DNA from: Xylaria sp. FL1777
Taxonomy: Eukaryota > Ascomycota > Sordariomycetes > Xylariales > Xylariaceae
Assembly (NCBI GenBank): GCA_022578965.1
Contig: MU400580.1
Span: 158,346-222,345 of the forward strand
DNA length: 64,000 bases
Direction: 5' to 3'
The translations under genes and the position numbers were made by a program. Every line of letters starts with the position of its first letter. Position 1 is the stretch's first letter. Below, in pieces: positions 1 to 11,696 of the stretch. Below the pieces are notes generated by a model. The model was not told the origin of the DNA. It made no database searches and worked only from the letters and a program-made list of their open reading frames with translations.

Positions 1-737
1 GATAATACAAGACCGGGCGAAGAACAAGGCTAAGGCCAGTTGCTGGTGTAGCTGGACAACCTGCCTTATATGGTCGCCGGACTGGCTATGGGGAGTGACG
101 TTACCTAGGCAGTTGGTCTATTCGTTCGGGCAGTCTGGCACACTGGGCGATGGGTGACGACGAATTTTGACGCGGTGTGATAGGCAAAGAAGTTCGTTGG
201 TATGGCCGGTGGCGGGTGGGAACAAAGGAGCGGTTGAGGGTGACAGCCAGAGTCGACGTTCACCACAGAAAGATGAAGCTGAGAATAGCTTCCTTCGGGA
301 GGAGTTCAGTTGAAGGTCCGACAGCCTTGCGCTCGGCAGCTATCGGATTGTCGTCCCCTGATTGGTCCCCAGATCTAGCATATTGTGGGCTTTTCGAATC
401 ATACTAACCCATTTAAGTAAGTGGACTCCCCATCTAATATCTTATCCTGGATGCAGACCAAATGTAGATTATCGACAAATTGTTCAGGCAAGCTATTGTA
501 TGCTAATCAAACCCACCAATTGCTTAGTTCAAATTTCACTCCAGGTAAAGTTACCGGATACACAGCTGGGCAATTTCGAGTTATTGTGAGTGTTCGATTA
601 TTATTGATAATACATAATTAGCTGTGTCTTATCCAGCATCCTGTCAACTAAGCCATCTAGGGCTAGGGCCATCTCTATCTTGTAGTGACCGTGACCATAG
701 AAGCTTCAATTCTTTCGATGGGTATCATAAAAACCTC
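1..737. other. Intergenic, no gene seen
   Basis: The open frames here are short, overlapping and lack splice-consistent extensions or recognisable motifs. I see no RNA gene or repeat. The low end adjoins the 3' end of the small conserved gene on the minus strand. Confidence 0.6.
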
Positions 738-1218
738 CTAGTTGGAGAACTTCTCCGAGACATGTTTTCTGTAGACAAAAGAGCGTTAAATTTACGCTAT
801 CACGGTATGGTATACATCCGTGACAGATGCCAGGTGTGGTGTGGTAAGTAGGTGTATTGTGGCGCAACTTACCCAGTGATCTTCTCAAAGCCCTCGCGAG
901 CGCCGTCTGTAATCTTCTCTAGCTGGTTATGGTTCAGCTTGTCGTTGTTGTACTTTTTGTTCAGGAACTCGGCGGCTAATACCAGTAAGCTTCTTAGTCA
1001 CTCCCAAGTCACTAGATGATAGATCTATACGATGGAAATTGGAAAGGAGGATACAAGTAGTAGGTAGATACGAATAATGAGGAATGGAGAGAAGAATGAC
1101 GAGGACGAGACATACCCTTGTCACCGTAGTCGTCCTTCTGGCCAGCTGCCGGGGCGGTGTTGGTTTGGCCGCTGACATTGCCCTGGCCCTTGCCCGCGAA
1201 GCTCTTGAGCGCATCCAT
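738..1218 (-). CDS. Small conserved fungal protein, 78 aa, three exons
   Basis: Exons are 1116-1218, 873-975 and 738-768 on the minus strand. Introns begin GTATGT and GTAAGT and end ATTAG and CTACAG, and the frame is continuous. The spliced protein is hydrophilic. It has a Gly/Gln/Ala-rich start, a KDDYGDKAAEFLNKKY block around residues 28-43, an EKITDGAREGFEKITG helix and the terminal tag VSEKFSN. I know this layout (DDYGDK, then ...ITDGAR..FEK.TG, then KFSN) from a family of small fungal proteins of unknown biochemical role, often annotated as hypothetical or stress-related. There is no signal peptide and no membrane segment, so it is probably cytosolic. The ATG at 1218 gives the family's usual length. 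The exon model is well supported by the matching C-terminal tag; the function is unknown. Confidence 0.85.
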
Positions 1219-2640
1219 GATGATTGATTTAGGAGAAGTAATGCTTTGTATTTAGATGTGTGTGTTTGCTGTAGGTTGAGATGGAGGAAATGGTTTACGA
1301 CTTCAAGCCATAAAATAGGCGAATTCATCTAGCTTATATACCTACCACATGAACCAAGATCCACGGACATATGTAGTTGAAGACCTATCCGATGGCGTAA
1401 CACGAAAGGGCGATTTACACGCAAGCGTGCCCATGTCTTTGTTACATGCGCGATGACGTCGTGGCGGTTTAGTCTCCTTGGCCCAGACTTGCCCACCTAC
1501 GCATGCCAAGAAATGGAAGCTCAGAGCTAGACCGGAATAGCGGATCCAGATTCAAGGGTCTTCCCTAACCCATTTAGAAACAGGCTTCGCTGCTCACCCT
1601 TTAGTCGTGATTGACGTTATCTAGGTATCTAGGTCTTTGATGTAATTGTAAGTAGATATTTATCCGATCTAAATTGAATTGAGCCTCCTAAAAAAAATAT
1701 GCCGAGAGGAAAAGAAAGAAGCTCCTACAGATTTCATACATTCATTCCATGCATGGAATCTTGTATTCAAGCCCCTTATATTATGTTAAACTCCAACTCT
1801 CATAATATCGTGATCAGTGTTATAGATGCAGGGACCTATCTATTTACGAAGCTGTGCTCCGCATAATATTACTATTGAACGTAAGTCCTACAATGGGTAC
1901 ATGAGTTGGGATGGTATCTCGTAGACACCGGAATTATTTTCAGATAATCGACGATCATTTTTCAGGTCGATTCTTCTAGGATAAATCGCATATTTTATCT
2001 GTTTCAAAATTTAAACACTTCACAAAGAAAAATTTTAGATCTAAACCTCTGCCGTAAGGGGCCCCGGTATGCGCCGAACATAGATGGTAGTACCTATGCG
2101 ACAAGTTGGACACTCACATCTCTGCCGTCTGGTTTCGTCGGACAAACTATACCCTTGAGTGAACCTATCCACTTCCTGTTCCAATGGACAATTCTTCCGT
2201 CTTCACTTCGGAAAATTATGAGTAGCTAGTTCAAGTACAAGATCCCCAAATAGAGTGCTTGTGCCAAATGTAGCGTGCTTGGCAGGGGTTCTCATAGTTG
2301 CCGACTTACTACGTCATAAAGGTATACAGTTAGAAATTTAATGCAGCTTATGATAGAGCTGTGACACTTTTTTATAAGCTTCAAAAACCTAAATCATGTA
2401 ATTGGCCCTACTGTGTAGTATTGTGCCCCAAATAAGGCCATAACATTGATTGAATATAAGTCTCCGTGTAAGATAACGAAGAGCCAACCGAACACGTATG
2501 AACTAGTTATACTGCCAGAATTGGCATGTCAATCAAAGTAATCTTGTGCACTCAACTTTGGCCTAGCTAGATGCACGCTTAGGGCTATTAGCTCCCTTAA
2601 ACTTAGGTGTGGCATCACTTAGAAAGAGGCGCATAGATCC
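1219..2640. other. Intergenic, AT-leaning, no gene seen
   Basis: About 1.4 kb without a credible open frame. It contains TATCTAGGTATCTAGG-type repeats near 1620, akin to a motif found in many other spacers of this window. No RNA gene recognised. Confidence 0.55.
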
Positions 2641-3339
2641 TTATTTCGTCTGTGCCTTGTATAATGCCTGTCTCTCTTTCCGATCTTCTTTCTGGCAAGC
2701 GTTACAGCAGTAGAAGGACGCTTGACAGACCGCACAGCTGCTAAATTGGTCTCGCATTTCGACTTTAGGACACTATATGCCATTGATGATATTTAGCATC
2801 GGATTTCTCAATGCAAATACTCTAGGCTTGTTACTGACATGCTCATTGCTGCATAACATGTGACCCATCTCGGCACCTCGAAGCCGCATATACCAAGCTT
2901 CTTGAAAGCGACCCTGTGCCTCGCGAAGAGCCCCAATATTCTCTTTTGTAGCGGCAGCGTCCTGATCAGGGCCGTGTCTTTCTGGCACTAAAAGTGCCTT
3001 AGAGAGGAAGTCTGCCCGCTCGAATCAAGGCTTCCCCTAGCCCGTTGTACGTAATGGCAACCTGAATGGACAGTTTAGGATACACCTGAAACTTGAGCGC
3101 GAGCGTCTCACGATGCAGTGTAATGGACTCCTCGAATCTCCCCATCTGCATACTCTGGGAGGCGGCATTGGACTTAGAAACAGCGAGCACGGCGCCTCCG
3201 AACAAATGATTCTGAAAGTAGACCTGGTGCTAACATAGGGGATGATCGAGGATGATCGCGTATGCTGAATAATATGGGTAGCGAATTCTTGCCGCAGCGT
3301 GCTAATAGATATTTTATTTTGGGGGAATAGAGAACTCAA
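2641..3339 (-). pseudogene. Decayed TPR plus MYND-finger gene
   Basis: On the minus strand, 3205-2999 encodes a TPR-like stretch (AVLAVSKSNAASQSMQMGRF... then ITYNGLGEALIRAGRL). The frame stops at 2999. The continuation (SKALLVPERHGPDQDAA...GRFQEAWYMRLRGAEMGHMLC) is in another frame from about 3008, with roughly five expected residues missing at the join. A TAG at about 2770 follows, unless a 48-nt GTATTT...ATATAG intron removes it. Then comes an in-frame CAVC...YCCNACQK segment ending at 2641, the first half of a MYND zinc finger. The usual final His and Cys ligands are replaced (KERQALYKAQTK). An upstream piece near 3339-3240 (LRQEFATHIIQHTRSSS) may be an earlier exon. The frameshift with deletion and the missing ligands argue for a dead copy of the common fungal TPR-MYND family. 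Confidence 0.7.
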
Positions 3340-3614
3340 CTTGCGAATGTTGATGAACGTCTCCGTTGTGTAAAATTATTGTGTCACCTGCAAGTACAGC
3401 AATCATTAATATGGTAGATCTGAATAGACTTTCGCCATAATTTACACGAGGGCTGTCTTGGACGTGAAGATTGAGGATATGCCAATTTTGGTATCTTGAA
3501 TTAAAATAATAGATTCCAGCACCCTTGAACTATAGGCCACTCTTAAAATTAGGTGAGTGAATAAGTTATCTAGTGGCCATACACATGTAGGCAGACATCC
3601 AAGCTACGAGCTCG

Positions 3615-5193
3615 TCACGAAGAAGACCATGACGCTTTGTGGCTACTGGACTGGTCTACGTCTCCAACGGGCAGCTCAACTATGTGATCATCCGGTACCT
3701 CACCAATGATATGGTCATCTGGCTTTTCCCTAATTATCCCGGCCCCGTCCACCTCGTGCGTGCCACTTACGTCGGTCTGGAGGACGTCTCCTGGCGATTC
3801 TTGTCGGTTGAAGGGAGATGCTGGCAGTTGTGCTTTTTCCAGGCTCTTGAGCCGATGCTTGTAATGGAGAACTAACCAAACGATGGCCACTGTCCCCAAA
3901 AGCACGACTGCTCCGACACTGACCCCAATACCAGCTAAAGCACCAGGACTTAGGCTATTAGAGATGTTTGTGCCTGGTGTAGCGGTCGTAGATGGTGTTG
4001 GCGTCGGCGTCGGCGTCGGCGTAGAAGTGACTGTCCCGTTTGCTGTTCCATTACAAAAAAGATCGTGTATGATACCGTCGTTCCACTGCGACACAAGTTT
4101 CGAGCAGTTGAAATCGTCATTCCAAGCTTCAATTGTGACGGTTCCTGGAACAAACGCTAAAGATGGGAATATATTCGGACCACCAGACCTATGACCTTGT
4201 TTAGGACAAAACTCTTCCACACTTCTCGAAAAGGCAGTAGGCTTACGTATCGATATTTCCTCGAAGGTGAATGTTTCCCACCGTCTTTAGCTCAGGGAAC
4301 AAGGGGAGCAGGGTCTCCTCATTGTCGAGCATGTCTATCCTCGTAGCATGGGAGACCTGATTGAAGTTGAAACTGCAGTTTGTGTTGTTGGAGAGAGAGA
4401 TGCTCCCTCCAACACCCGTAAGTCTGTCGAAGATGATAGAATGGCTCGATAGTGAACTTATTTCCAAATTATTACCGACAGTAGAGATCCGGCTGAATCC
4501 AATCTCGTCCCCGAAGACCCTCGGATCTGGTGAGATGGAGGGTTCCATAATTAAAGAATCGTTCACTTGTATTGATGGGAAGCCGTTAATGTTGTTGAAG
4601 ATAGTACCCGACACGTCACTCGCATTCAAAATGGTAAGATTGCCGATGGATCTCAGAAGATCGAGGCTGTAATCGCAAAAGGCTCCCCCTAATCTCCCAG
4701 TTATTTGTAATTCACCAACATCTTGGAGTTGAGGTAGACTGATACAGGCATTGTTTTGTATCCTGATGGCAGCAGTAACATTCGTACCAATCCCAGAATA
4801 CGGTGTTATGTTATTTAGGACTAGGTTGCTGTAGTAAATCGGGGCTTGAAGATAGGTAAGTTTCGGGGCGCTTGTGATGTTCAAACTGAAGGGAACACCT
4901 GTTCCGCTAAAGCTGCCATTGGCAATATATTCGATCGTACCACCACTAAACCTTGGGAGCGAGACAGTCGTCAACGAGTCTGCATGGGATATAGCCATGG
5001 CATCCATACTTAAAACTTGGGGAAAGTTCAATATTTCCAGTTCGGGGCTATCATCGACGACTAAGTTACCGATAGCTGTACGATTTCTGATCGTGAGTGT
5101 CCCCACGGCTCCGCTGATATGAATATCAGAGCAATATGGGGACAGTCGATCAGCGTCGGATTGGTTAGTGATTGTTGATATGCAAGCATCCAT
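3615..5193 (-). CDS. Ecm33/L-domain-like surface protein with C-terminal membrane helix, 506 aa
   Basis: Exons are 4247-5193 and 3615-4188. The 58-nt intron starts GTAAGC, has branch site CTAAAC and ends CATAG. Residues 1-340 are leucine-rich receptor-L-like repeats, as in Ecm33/Sps2 cell-wall proteins: SDADRLSPYC near the start, repeated strand motifs (LTIRN, LVVDDSPEL, LTILNAS) and many N-glycosylation sequons. The block GPNIFPSL...VTIEAWNDDFNCSKL is typical of the family. A short Thr-Pro repeat (residues about 370-380) precedes a hydrophobic helix at about 399-423, then a basic, acidic-rich tail of about 80 residues that looks cytoplasmic. The ATG at 5193 is preceded in frame by TAA with no acceptor in between, so no N-terminal signal peptide is visible. 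This is odd for a wall protein. Either the true start lies in an unseen exon or the protein is N-terminally truncated. Confidence 0.8.
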
Positions 5194-7527
5194 GATGGTT
5201 TATTGCGTAGTAAACTTCCGATATGCGAAGAACTCGATCGCCTCTTGTGTACTCAAAATAAACAAAACATGGTAGTGCTTGTGCTGCTATTCATTTATTT
5301 GACGAAGAACATGAATTCAAAGAGATTATAATAATAAGGAAGAGAATAGCTAGTATAATGTGTACATTAGGAGGAACTCACGGCCGACAAGCTGTCCAGA
5401 TAGCATCTATCCAGGGTCGCTTTTGTATGGGGTAGGTATCTGACGCGAATGTCACCAAAGTATACATCGGTTCACTAATCTCAATATAAAACAACCCCCG
5501 AGTTGCCTGTTCTCAATAGAGATGCGACGCAATATCAAAAGATACCGAATCATTTACGGTGGTCTACTTAGTATCCAGGTTGGTAGGCAAACCAATTCAG
5601 TTGGTAGGGTAGTAAATAAGCCCCTGGAGTTTTGGGGGGGCACCGTAGGTGACATTGGAGGCGTTGGCGCAGTGGTACCTGGCGGCATGGTAGGACTTAA
5701 AATATCCTACGCATAGGCAGCATGTTTCTGCTCATGCAAAAGAGAAATCTTGGAGTTCATAATTATCTCTAACATGCGGATCGGTTAGCCATTTCAGTAG
5801 AGCATCATCAGTTCAGCATTTAAGGACCAAATAGCAATTATCTACACTTAGTCCGGTCCGTTCCTCGTCTATTTGTGTTCCCGACCAAGGATCTTGGCTG
5901 GGCCAGAAAATTGGCCATGGGATCTCGAAAGCGTCGAAAAGGATCGGATGTAACGACAGTCGGCCGTCTCCTTAATGGATCAAACATTTATCTGTCCGGA
6001 GGAACTAGAGTATTCAAAATGTTCGAGTTTTAGATCACAAGAGTGCGACGGCAAATTGACCGGGGAGCACAGAGGATGGTGCCGACCGTAAACCGAGCCC
6101 GCCTCATGTAGCAGCTAGGTTTCATTCTCTAATCCTTCAACGACTTTAATTTATTCCACCTTCTTGGCAAGCCGGTTTGAACTGGCAGGTTGATCATTTG
6201 GAACTGGCGCGTCAATATAGCGCATTTGCTTCATAGTACGAACGCGTACAAAAAGCCAAAGAATAATCTAAGGGGTGATATATCACTGATAAGATCAAGT
6301 CTTATACCTGTTTATGTTTAATTTATCAATTACAGGCACGGCGGATTACATTTGACTTTATTGATATGTTCCTTTCGAAATAGATGAAGCCGACATTTCA
6401 GACAGCCCGTGAAGCGTTTCCAGTCTCGTGGCGAACCGAGGTACAGATGACAGGCCTAGCTCCTCGATATCCATTCGATAGTCTTCGTATAAGATATAGT
6501 TCATAACTTATTGCTAGAGGTCTTCGCTGGAGTAATTGCCGTTGGCATTGGTCACTTTATAAGCCGACCAGACCATCATCTCCGATATCCTGCTGAAAGT
6601 CTCAGTTCGAGCATTGAAGAGGATTCTAATCTGCTGAGAAAGAAACAAATCGCCTTGAGAGGTAATTTAAGCAACTATTTAGCGTTGACTCGTCGAAGTT
6701 GCGGATGTGCGGCGCGTAAGGACATGTCGGCAAAAAGATAACTGCTACGACGCCCCCTGGGATAGGTGTAGTAGACCGCGGCCACGCGAACTTGGAGCTA
6801 TCGGGCTTGCTATGCGTTCTTTTTCGCAGGCGAATTCGGCATCCAGCATGAGATGAACTTCTTGATTATACCCACGGAAGGAGGGAACGGGGTAGAGAGC
6901 TATCTAAGCTGAGGGACGAATTAGGTCTGTGGTAGTGTGCGTGTAGTATTAGGCCGAGCTGAGAGCCATGGGACGCTGAATGCTTTGGGGTAACCAGTTT
7001 ATTCTTTAAACCATGCGGTAGGCGGGAGGGGCGATCTCGAGTACAGATTGGGCTCTCTCATGTGAAAGACAACGGCACAGAGAATAAATAAAACGAAGTC
7101 TGAGTTGACGACTTTTGTAAGAATATTTCGATCGTAATATTCAACGTAGTATTAGAACAGGATGTGAATTTATCTCTAACCCCGGACATATTCTAATGCT
7201 TACCCAAAACATACAGATAATCCTGTCTATCGGTCTGAGCTAATTGTTGAGTCGTGAAGTTGTCTGCCATCATAACCATATTCTCATACCTATATCGACA
7301 AATGATATTGAGAGCTGTAAACTGATAACCGAGTAGTCTTGTCATAATATCGTTTCTGTTGCTGGTACACGTCCGTTGTCTTCGTCATATCCATTCAGCG
7401 CTCGGGACCCATTCCCGTGTTTTTGGCTTCGACTGTACGAAAACTATAAGGGATAGAAGCCACAAACCGGGGGTAAAGGCGGGGAGAAAGATCTCGAAGG
7501 CCTGGGTATCCGATCAAATATCTGTCC
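5194..7527. other. Intergenic, no gene seen
   Basis: About 2.3 kb. Short open frames at 5522-5716 and 6511-6741 lack motifs, family resemblance or plausible splice extension. A minus-strand frame at about 5460-5395 ending in a GTGAGT donor was considered as an upstream exon of the Ecm33-like gene but has no signal-peptide character and no matching acceptor. Confidence 0.55.
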
Positions 7528-8694
7528 TTAAAAGAGTCCGTGTCGCTTCTGCTTGGATCCCTTCCGCTTGGATCCCTTCCCCATGATCTGCGACGCAATT
7601 AAGCTAGTAATGGCGTTCTCCGCCATGCCTTTCACACCACCCTTAGCCCCCCGGGGATCCTGATCCATAAATGCGTCCATGGCCGCGGCGCCTATAGCGG
7701 CGGTAGCTACCTTGGCCGCTTTGTCACCCGTCCAGCTCCCCGGCTGCTTGCGCAACCTGAATGCTGTCAAACCGCCCGCTTCCAACGCCGCCCGAGCTGC
7801 CATCTGCCATCGATCGGCTGCGGGATTTGACGGCGGCGCTGTGCTATTACGATGGCGGGAGCGGCGTGATGGTGATGGAGAGGGTGAATATCGGCGGCGG
7901 TGATGTCGTAGCTCACGGCCACGATCGCGGTCACGGTCACGTTCTCTATCTCTATCTCTATCTCGGTCTCTATCTCGATGTGAGGAATGCCTAGAGGCGA
8001 GGTAGGAATCTGGGTTTCGGCTTAACGGTGGTGGCGATGCGCTGTATCGGCGCCGGCGCTCATGCTCACGGTGATGCTCTCGGTCTCGATCACCGTGCCG
8101 GGTGGAGTGTCGTCTCCGGGGTGGTGATGGGGATGGTGATGACGAAGCAGTCGACGCATATCTTCTGTGACGCCCCCTGGATCGATCGCGTCGGCCATCG
8201 CGGTCAACTGACCGGCTTGACTTGCTACCACTGCCGTCTTTACCAGCTTGAGCGGCCGCATAAGCCACAGCAGCTTCGCTGAGCCAGTTCAGGCCTTGTC
8301 TGCCATAGCGTTGTAATTTCGGATTCTGGTCAGCGAAGTTCTGGTAAAAGTTCTTCCCCTTCGACTGCTTTTCGGGGTCACGGGCTAGGTTTCGGTTTCC
8401 ATCTTTCGGTAGGGGCGATGAGGAGTGATGTGACGTATGGCGTGGTGGGGTATATGTTCCATCACGTCTAGAGTGTCTTGGAGGACTAGTTGTGCGATAT
8501 CGCCGCGCACGCTCACGATCTGGCGAGTATTTGTGGCGGGGTGGAGAGCTGGGACGCGGGGAGATAGGTTCATCCGTGCCTATGTATTCATAAGCCGGCT
8601 GGTTGTGCGTGGTTGGTGGTGAGTGAATATAGGGATCGTCAAATGTGTATGGGTCGTCATAACGACTATGATGTCTGCTCGATCGAGGCGCCAT
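7528..8694 (-). CDS. RS/RD-rich low-complexity protein, DUF3824-like, 388 aa
   Basis: A single uninterrupted frame from the ATG at 8694. The N-terminal 100 residues are Ser/Pro/Arg/His-rich. Residues about 115-155 form an ordered block (KNFYQNFADQNPKLQRYGRQ...LNWLSEAAVAYAAAQAG). Residues 160-290 are arginine-serine and arginine-aspartate repeats, with the longest RD run encoded at about 7925-7980 by a near-perfect six-base microsatellite. The C-terminal 100 residues are Ala/Gly-rich and conserved-looking (WQMAARAALEAGGLTAFRLR, GDKAAKVATAAIGAAAMDAF). This matches fungal proteins annotated with DUF3824, which have glycine-zipper-like helices next to charged repeats; their function is not established. 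RS/RD repeats suggest an RNA-associated or condensate-forming role, which is inference only. No signal peptide. Confidence 0.8.
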   Translation of the reverse strand: MAPRSSRHHSRYDDPYTFDDPYIHSPPTTHNQPAYEYIGTDEPISPRPSSPPRHKYSPDRERARRYRTTSPPRHSRRDGTYTPPRHTSHHSSSPLPKDGNRNLARDPEKQSKGKNFYQNFADQNPKLQRYGRQGLNWLSEAAVAYAAAQAGKDGSGSKSSRSVDRDGRRDRSRGRHRRYASTASSSPSPSPPRRRHSTRHGDRDREHHREHERRRRYSASPPPLSRNPDSYLASRHSSHRDRDRDRDRDRERDRDRDRGRELRHHRRRYSPSPSPSRRSRHRNSTAPPSNPAADRWQMAARAALEAGGLTAFRLRKQPGSWTGDKAAKVATAAIGAAAMDAFMDQDPRGAKGGVKGMAENAITSLIASQIMGKGSKRKGSKQKRHGLF

Positions 8695-10931
8695 GATTTA
8701 GAAGTAGATGTGTTCTGAGTGTCTGGACAGACAGCTATCGACGTGACCATCACTGAATGGCCTACGTTCTAAACGCCAAACAGCTATGATGTGAGATGCT
8801 AGGAGAGGCGGTTCAGTAATATTTAAACATAGCTACGCATACACGACTAGGGTACCTAGTAAGGGTGGGCTGCTCGCCGCGGCAGTGATGGCAAACAGGG
8901 TCTCGACAAATGCAGGAGAGAGCTGCACCTCGACGTAGTTTGTGCAGAAGCGGGAGGCGATCTTTTGGGGGGGCCTCCCGTTTGGACTCGCGTCTAGAAG
9001 GCTCCAGCGAGTCTGGTGCTGGGCGGTGTAACAAATGACTGCTTGTCTAGGTAGCAGAGATGCCTAGACTAGATACTAGACAGGTGGTGTGATGTCAACA
9101 GCGCACTGGGTCCGTGGGGGAATTGGAGGCTTCTTTCAGTCTGTCTTCGTTTCTCACCAGCCTAAGTACGCATAAGCTATACCACTCGGTATCATATCAT
9201 TGCTTGGGTTGTTCGCCAGCTCAGATGGAGAGCACTAAGTAAGGCCATCTCCACCGTGACTCGAGCAATTCGTCCAGAATCAGACGGACAGGACAAGTGA
9301 CCCGCCCTTCGCTCCCCGCATGATCTCATCGAGCATGAATCTCACAGCGGGTTGGCAGCATGCTAGCTCACCACTTGATAAGCCGAGCTAACTATGTTCT
9401 GTACTGCGTATTTGATATCAGTTGGGTATGGGGTTTCGTTCACGATGCATTGCCGGCTTGGGCAGAACAGACGATTCGTTGCTTTGAGGGAGATAGTCGA
9501 GAACCGTGCGCAGACGGCGTCATACTGGCGGTGATAAAGCCATAAGTTAAGTTAGTGTCGATGCCCAGCTTTTGCTCATTGGTAGGTGATGCAAATCAGC
9601 ACGGTACGGCGACTCTCATCACTGACCTACCGGTACATGATGGGGGAAATCGGGAGACATCGCGGCAGTAGATGTTGGTGAATCGTGGCCGTCACACATC
9701 TTCGCATGTGATGATGGCTGCCGGTGTGCAGCGTTTGACGAAGGAAGGATCCCGAAGGAGTCACGGCGTGGTCACGGCGTAGTCACGCTCAACGCAAACC
9801 CTCAGGTATCAGAAATGACTGTGGCTCGCGCTGGCTGTCTGGGTGGTGAATCAGCCCATTTACTAGAATCCAGAATCACATCACGAGACCGCGAAGGGAA
9901 GAAACAAATTGCGGAGGCAGCCGGAGACGACAACTAGAAAACCGCCATGGCGGCACACCGTATTGATGCATAGAGCATACTCGCGGATTTAACGATACGT
10001 TACGTTACGTAAGGCGGGATCTTGGTGGCAGCGCGTTATGGGTACCTAGGTACTTAAGCTACCTATAGGCTATTACTCTGTAAGCTCGTAATACAACACT
10101 GAGCGAAACTCGACGAATCGATTCATTGGCGTGATTGTGAAAGCAAATCGCAACATGTCATGAGAGCCAAGGCTTCGTAGAAGAGCTCAAAATTCCGGTA
10201 CGACAAAAACACAATACAGACCACGCCCGTACCTGTGGCTCTCCCTCTGAGACATGACACGATTATACTTAGACACGAGTTCTGAACATCAGAACCTTTC
10301 AACACCACCTAATCCATCTATACATAGACATTGGATGAGCTCTTCTGCCAAGATGCCGCGTTTACTTAGGTTGCCAGCAAGCTGACCAAATCCGTACATA
10401 GTACACAGTAGCTTTGCTAGGCCCTTGCGAGAAATACGAGATACTCATCGCTCCAGAGACGGTAACGCTTCGTCGCATCCCGCTCAGCTCAGAGCTCTAG
10501 ACAGACAGGGCGAATGCTTCAATCGCTGGTACGCAGTTTAGGCTAATACGAATCTGGGCCATGTCTCTCCGGCTTCGCAGCCGTGAAGTGCTTCGGGGAC
10601 GGCTTCATTCTACACCTCCCGTGTTGACCGCTCTGCCCAGCCATCCTGTCAGCATCGTGTCTCGCCCAGGACGTAGCATCCTGCGAGTGCGGCTGTTTAC
10701 CCCAGGTTGAAGGTGCAGCATGCCAAGGATGACAACCTCGTGTTCGCTTATTTAGTATAGAGCTACTATCGTGTGGAAGTTGAGTTCAGAGTCCAAATTC
10801 GGTTCAGTTAAGCGATGGTGAAGCTTCACCGGCGAAGTATAAATGTGCATACTCTCTCATTTCATCGCCTCGAACAGTGGGAATAAATAAGGCACAGCAA
10901 AGAATTTTGTAAAGCAGTTTGCTGGAATTAT
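8695..10931. other. Intergenic, no gene seen
   Basis: About 2.2 kb upstream of the modular secreted-protein gene. It contains GTACCTAG at about 8850 and GGTACCTAGGTAC at about 10041, members of a recurrent spacer motif, and a small ACGTTACGTTACGTAA stretch near 10000. No convincing coding frame. Confidence 0.5.
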
Positions 10932-11696
10932 ATGTCATCAATCATGCATCTTCAATCTCTCTACATCTTTGCCCTGGCCGGCCTTGGAGCCGCGACAACA
11001 ACTTGTATTCCTACGTCCCAGATCCCCCCAACTGGGACAACACTCTGCGTTGACTATTCCCAACCTTGCGGTTCACCACCTACGGCTACTGTGTGGTATG
11101 GAGGGTAAGTGAGCAGTTGAGATGATACATGTGCTGTTTCCGATTTCTTAACTAACAGCTTGCAGGTGTCACGACATAACCGTGACACCCACATACACGC
11201 CGCCACCGTGCCCTTCCGGTGGCGGTTCTATGACGGATTGCACCTTGACAGGAACGATTTGTGATGAACGGTACAGGACATGTGGATCACCTACCCCCAC
11301 CACCGTTTTGACATACGGAGCGTAAGGACCTCTTTCCACGGGTGTAAGTTCGGGAAGAACTAGTAGTTATTAACTGGGTTCTAGATGTCACGATGCCTGT
11401 GTGACTCTCACGTACTCCGAGCCGCCCTGCCCAACAAGCACCAGCATCAGTGTCAGCGATAGCAGCAGCAGCAGTTGCACGTATACATATAGTATCTGCG
11501 AAGATCACATAGAGGAGTGTGGGTCGCCCACACCCACCGCGTTCTTGACATACGGAGGGTAAGCGCTTTTCCTGAATTTCATGGCGGGACGAAGTGGTTA
11601 ACCTTGAGCAGATGCCATCCGGCGTGCGAACACCCTACTTACACCCCACCGCCTTGCCCTACGTCGACTTCTTACGTGGCTACATTCACGGCTTAA
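10932..11696 (+). CDS. Modular cysteine-rich secreted protein, one repeat per exon, 195 aa
   Basis: Not visible as a single open frame; it appears after splicing. Exons are 10932-11104, 11166-11321, 11385-11558 and 11612-11696. All introns interrupt after the second base of a codon, right after TYGG/TYGA, and start GTAAG. The N-terminus MSSIMHLQSLYIFALAGLGA is a signal peptide (a second in-frame ATG at 10944 would also serve). Each internal exon is one module: it opens with CH(D), continues ..T(Y)..PPCP, carries an inner C..T...IC pair and closes with CGSPTPT...LTYG. Exons 2 and 3 are two full copies (52 and 58 residues); exon 1 holds the last part of a module and exon 4 the first part. The protein is therefore rich in Cys, Pro and Thr, and probably disulphide-bonded and extracellular. 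I recognise no named family; a wall component or effector-like protein is possible. Equal intron phase allows exon duplication without frameshift. Confidence 0.75.

Noticed and set aside
5395..5460. Possible upstream exon (MYTLVTFASD...) of the Ecm33-like gene
   Set aside because: It has a GTGAGT donor but is not a signal peptide, and no acceptor lies between the in-frame TAA and the ATG at 5193.
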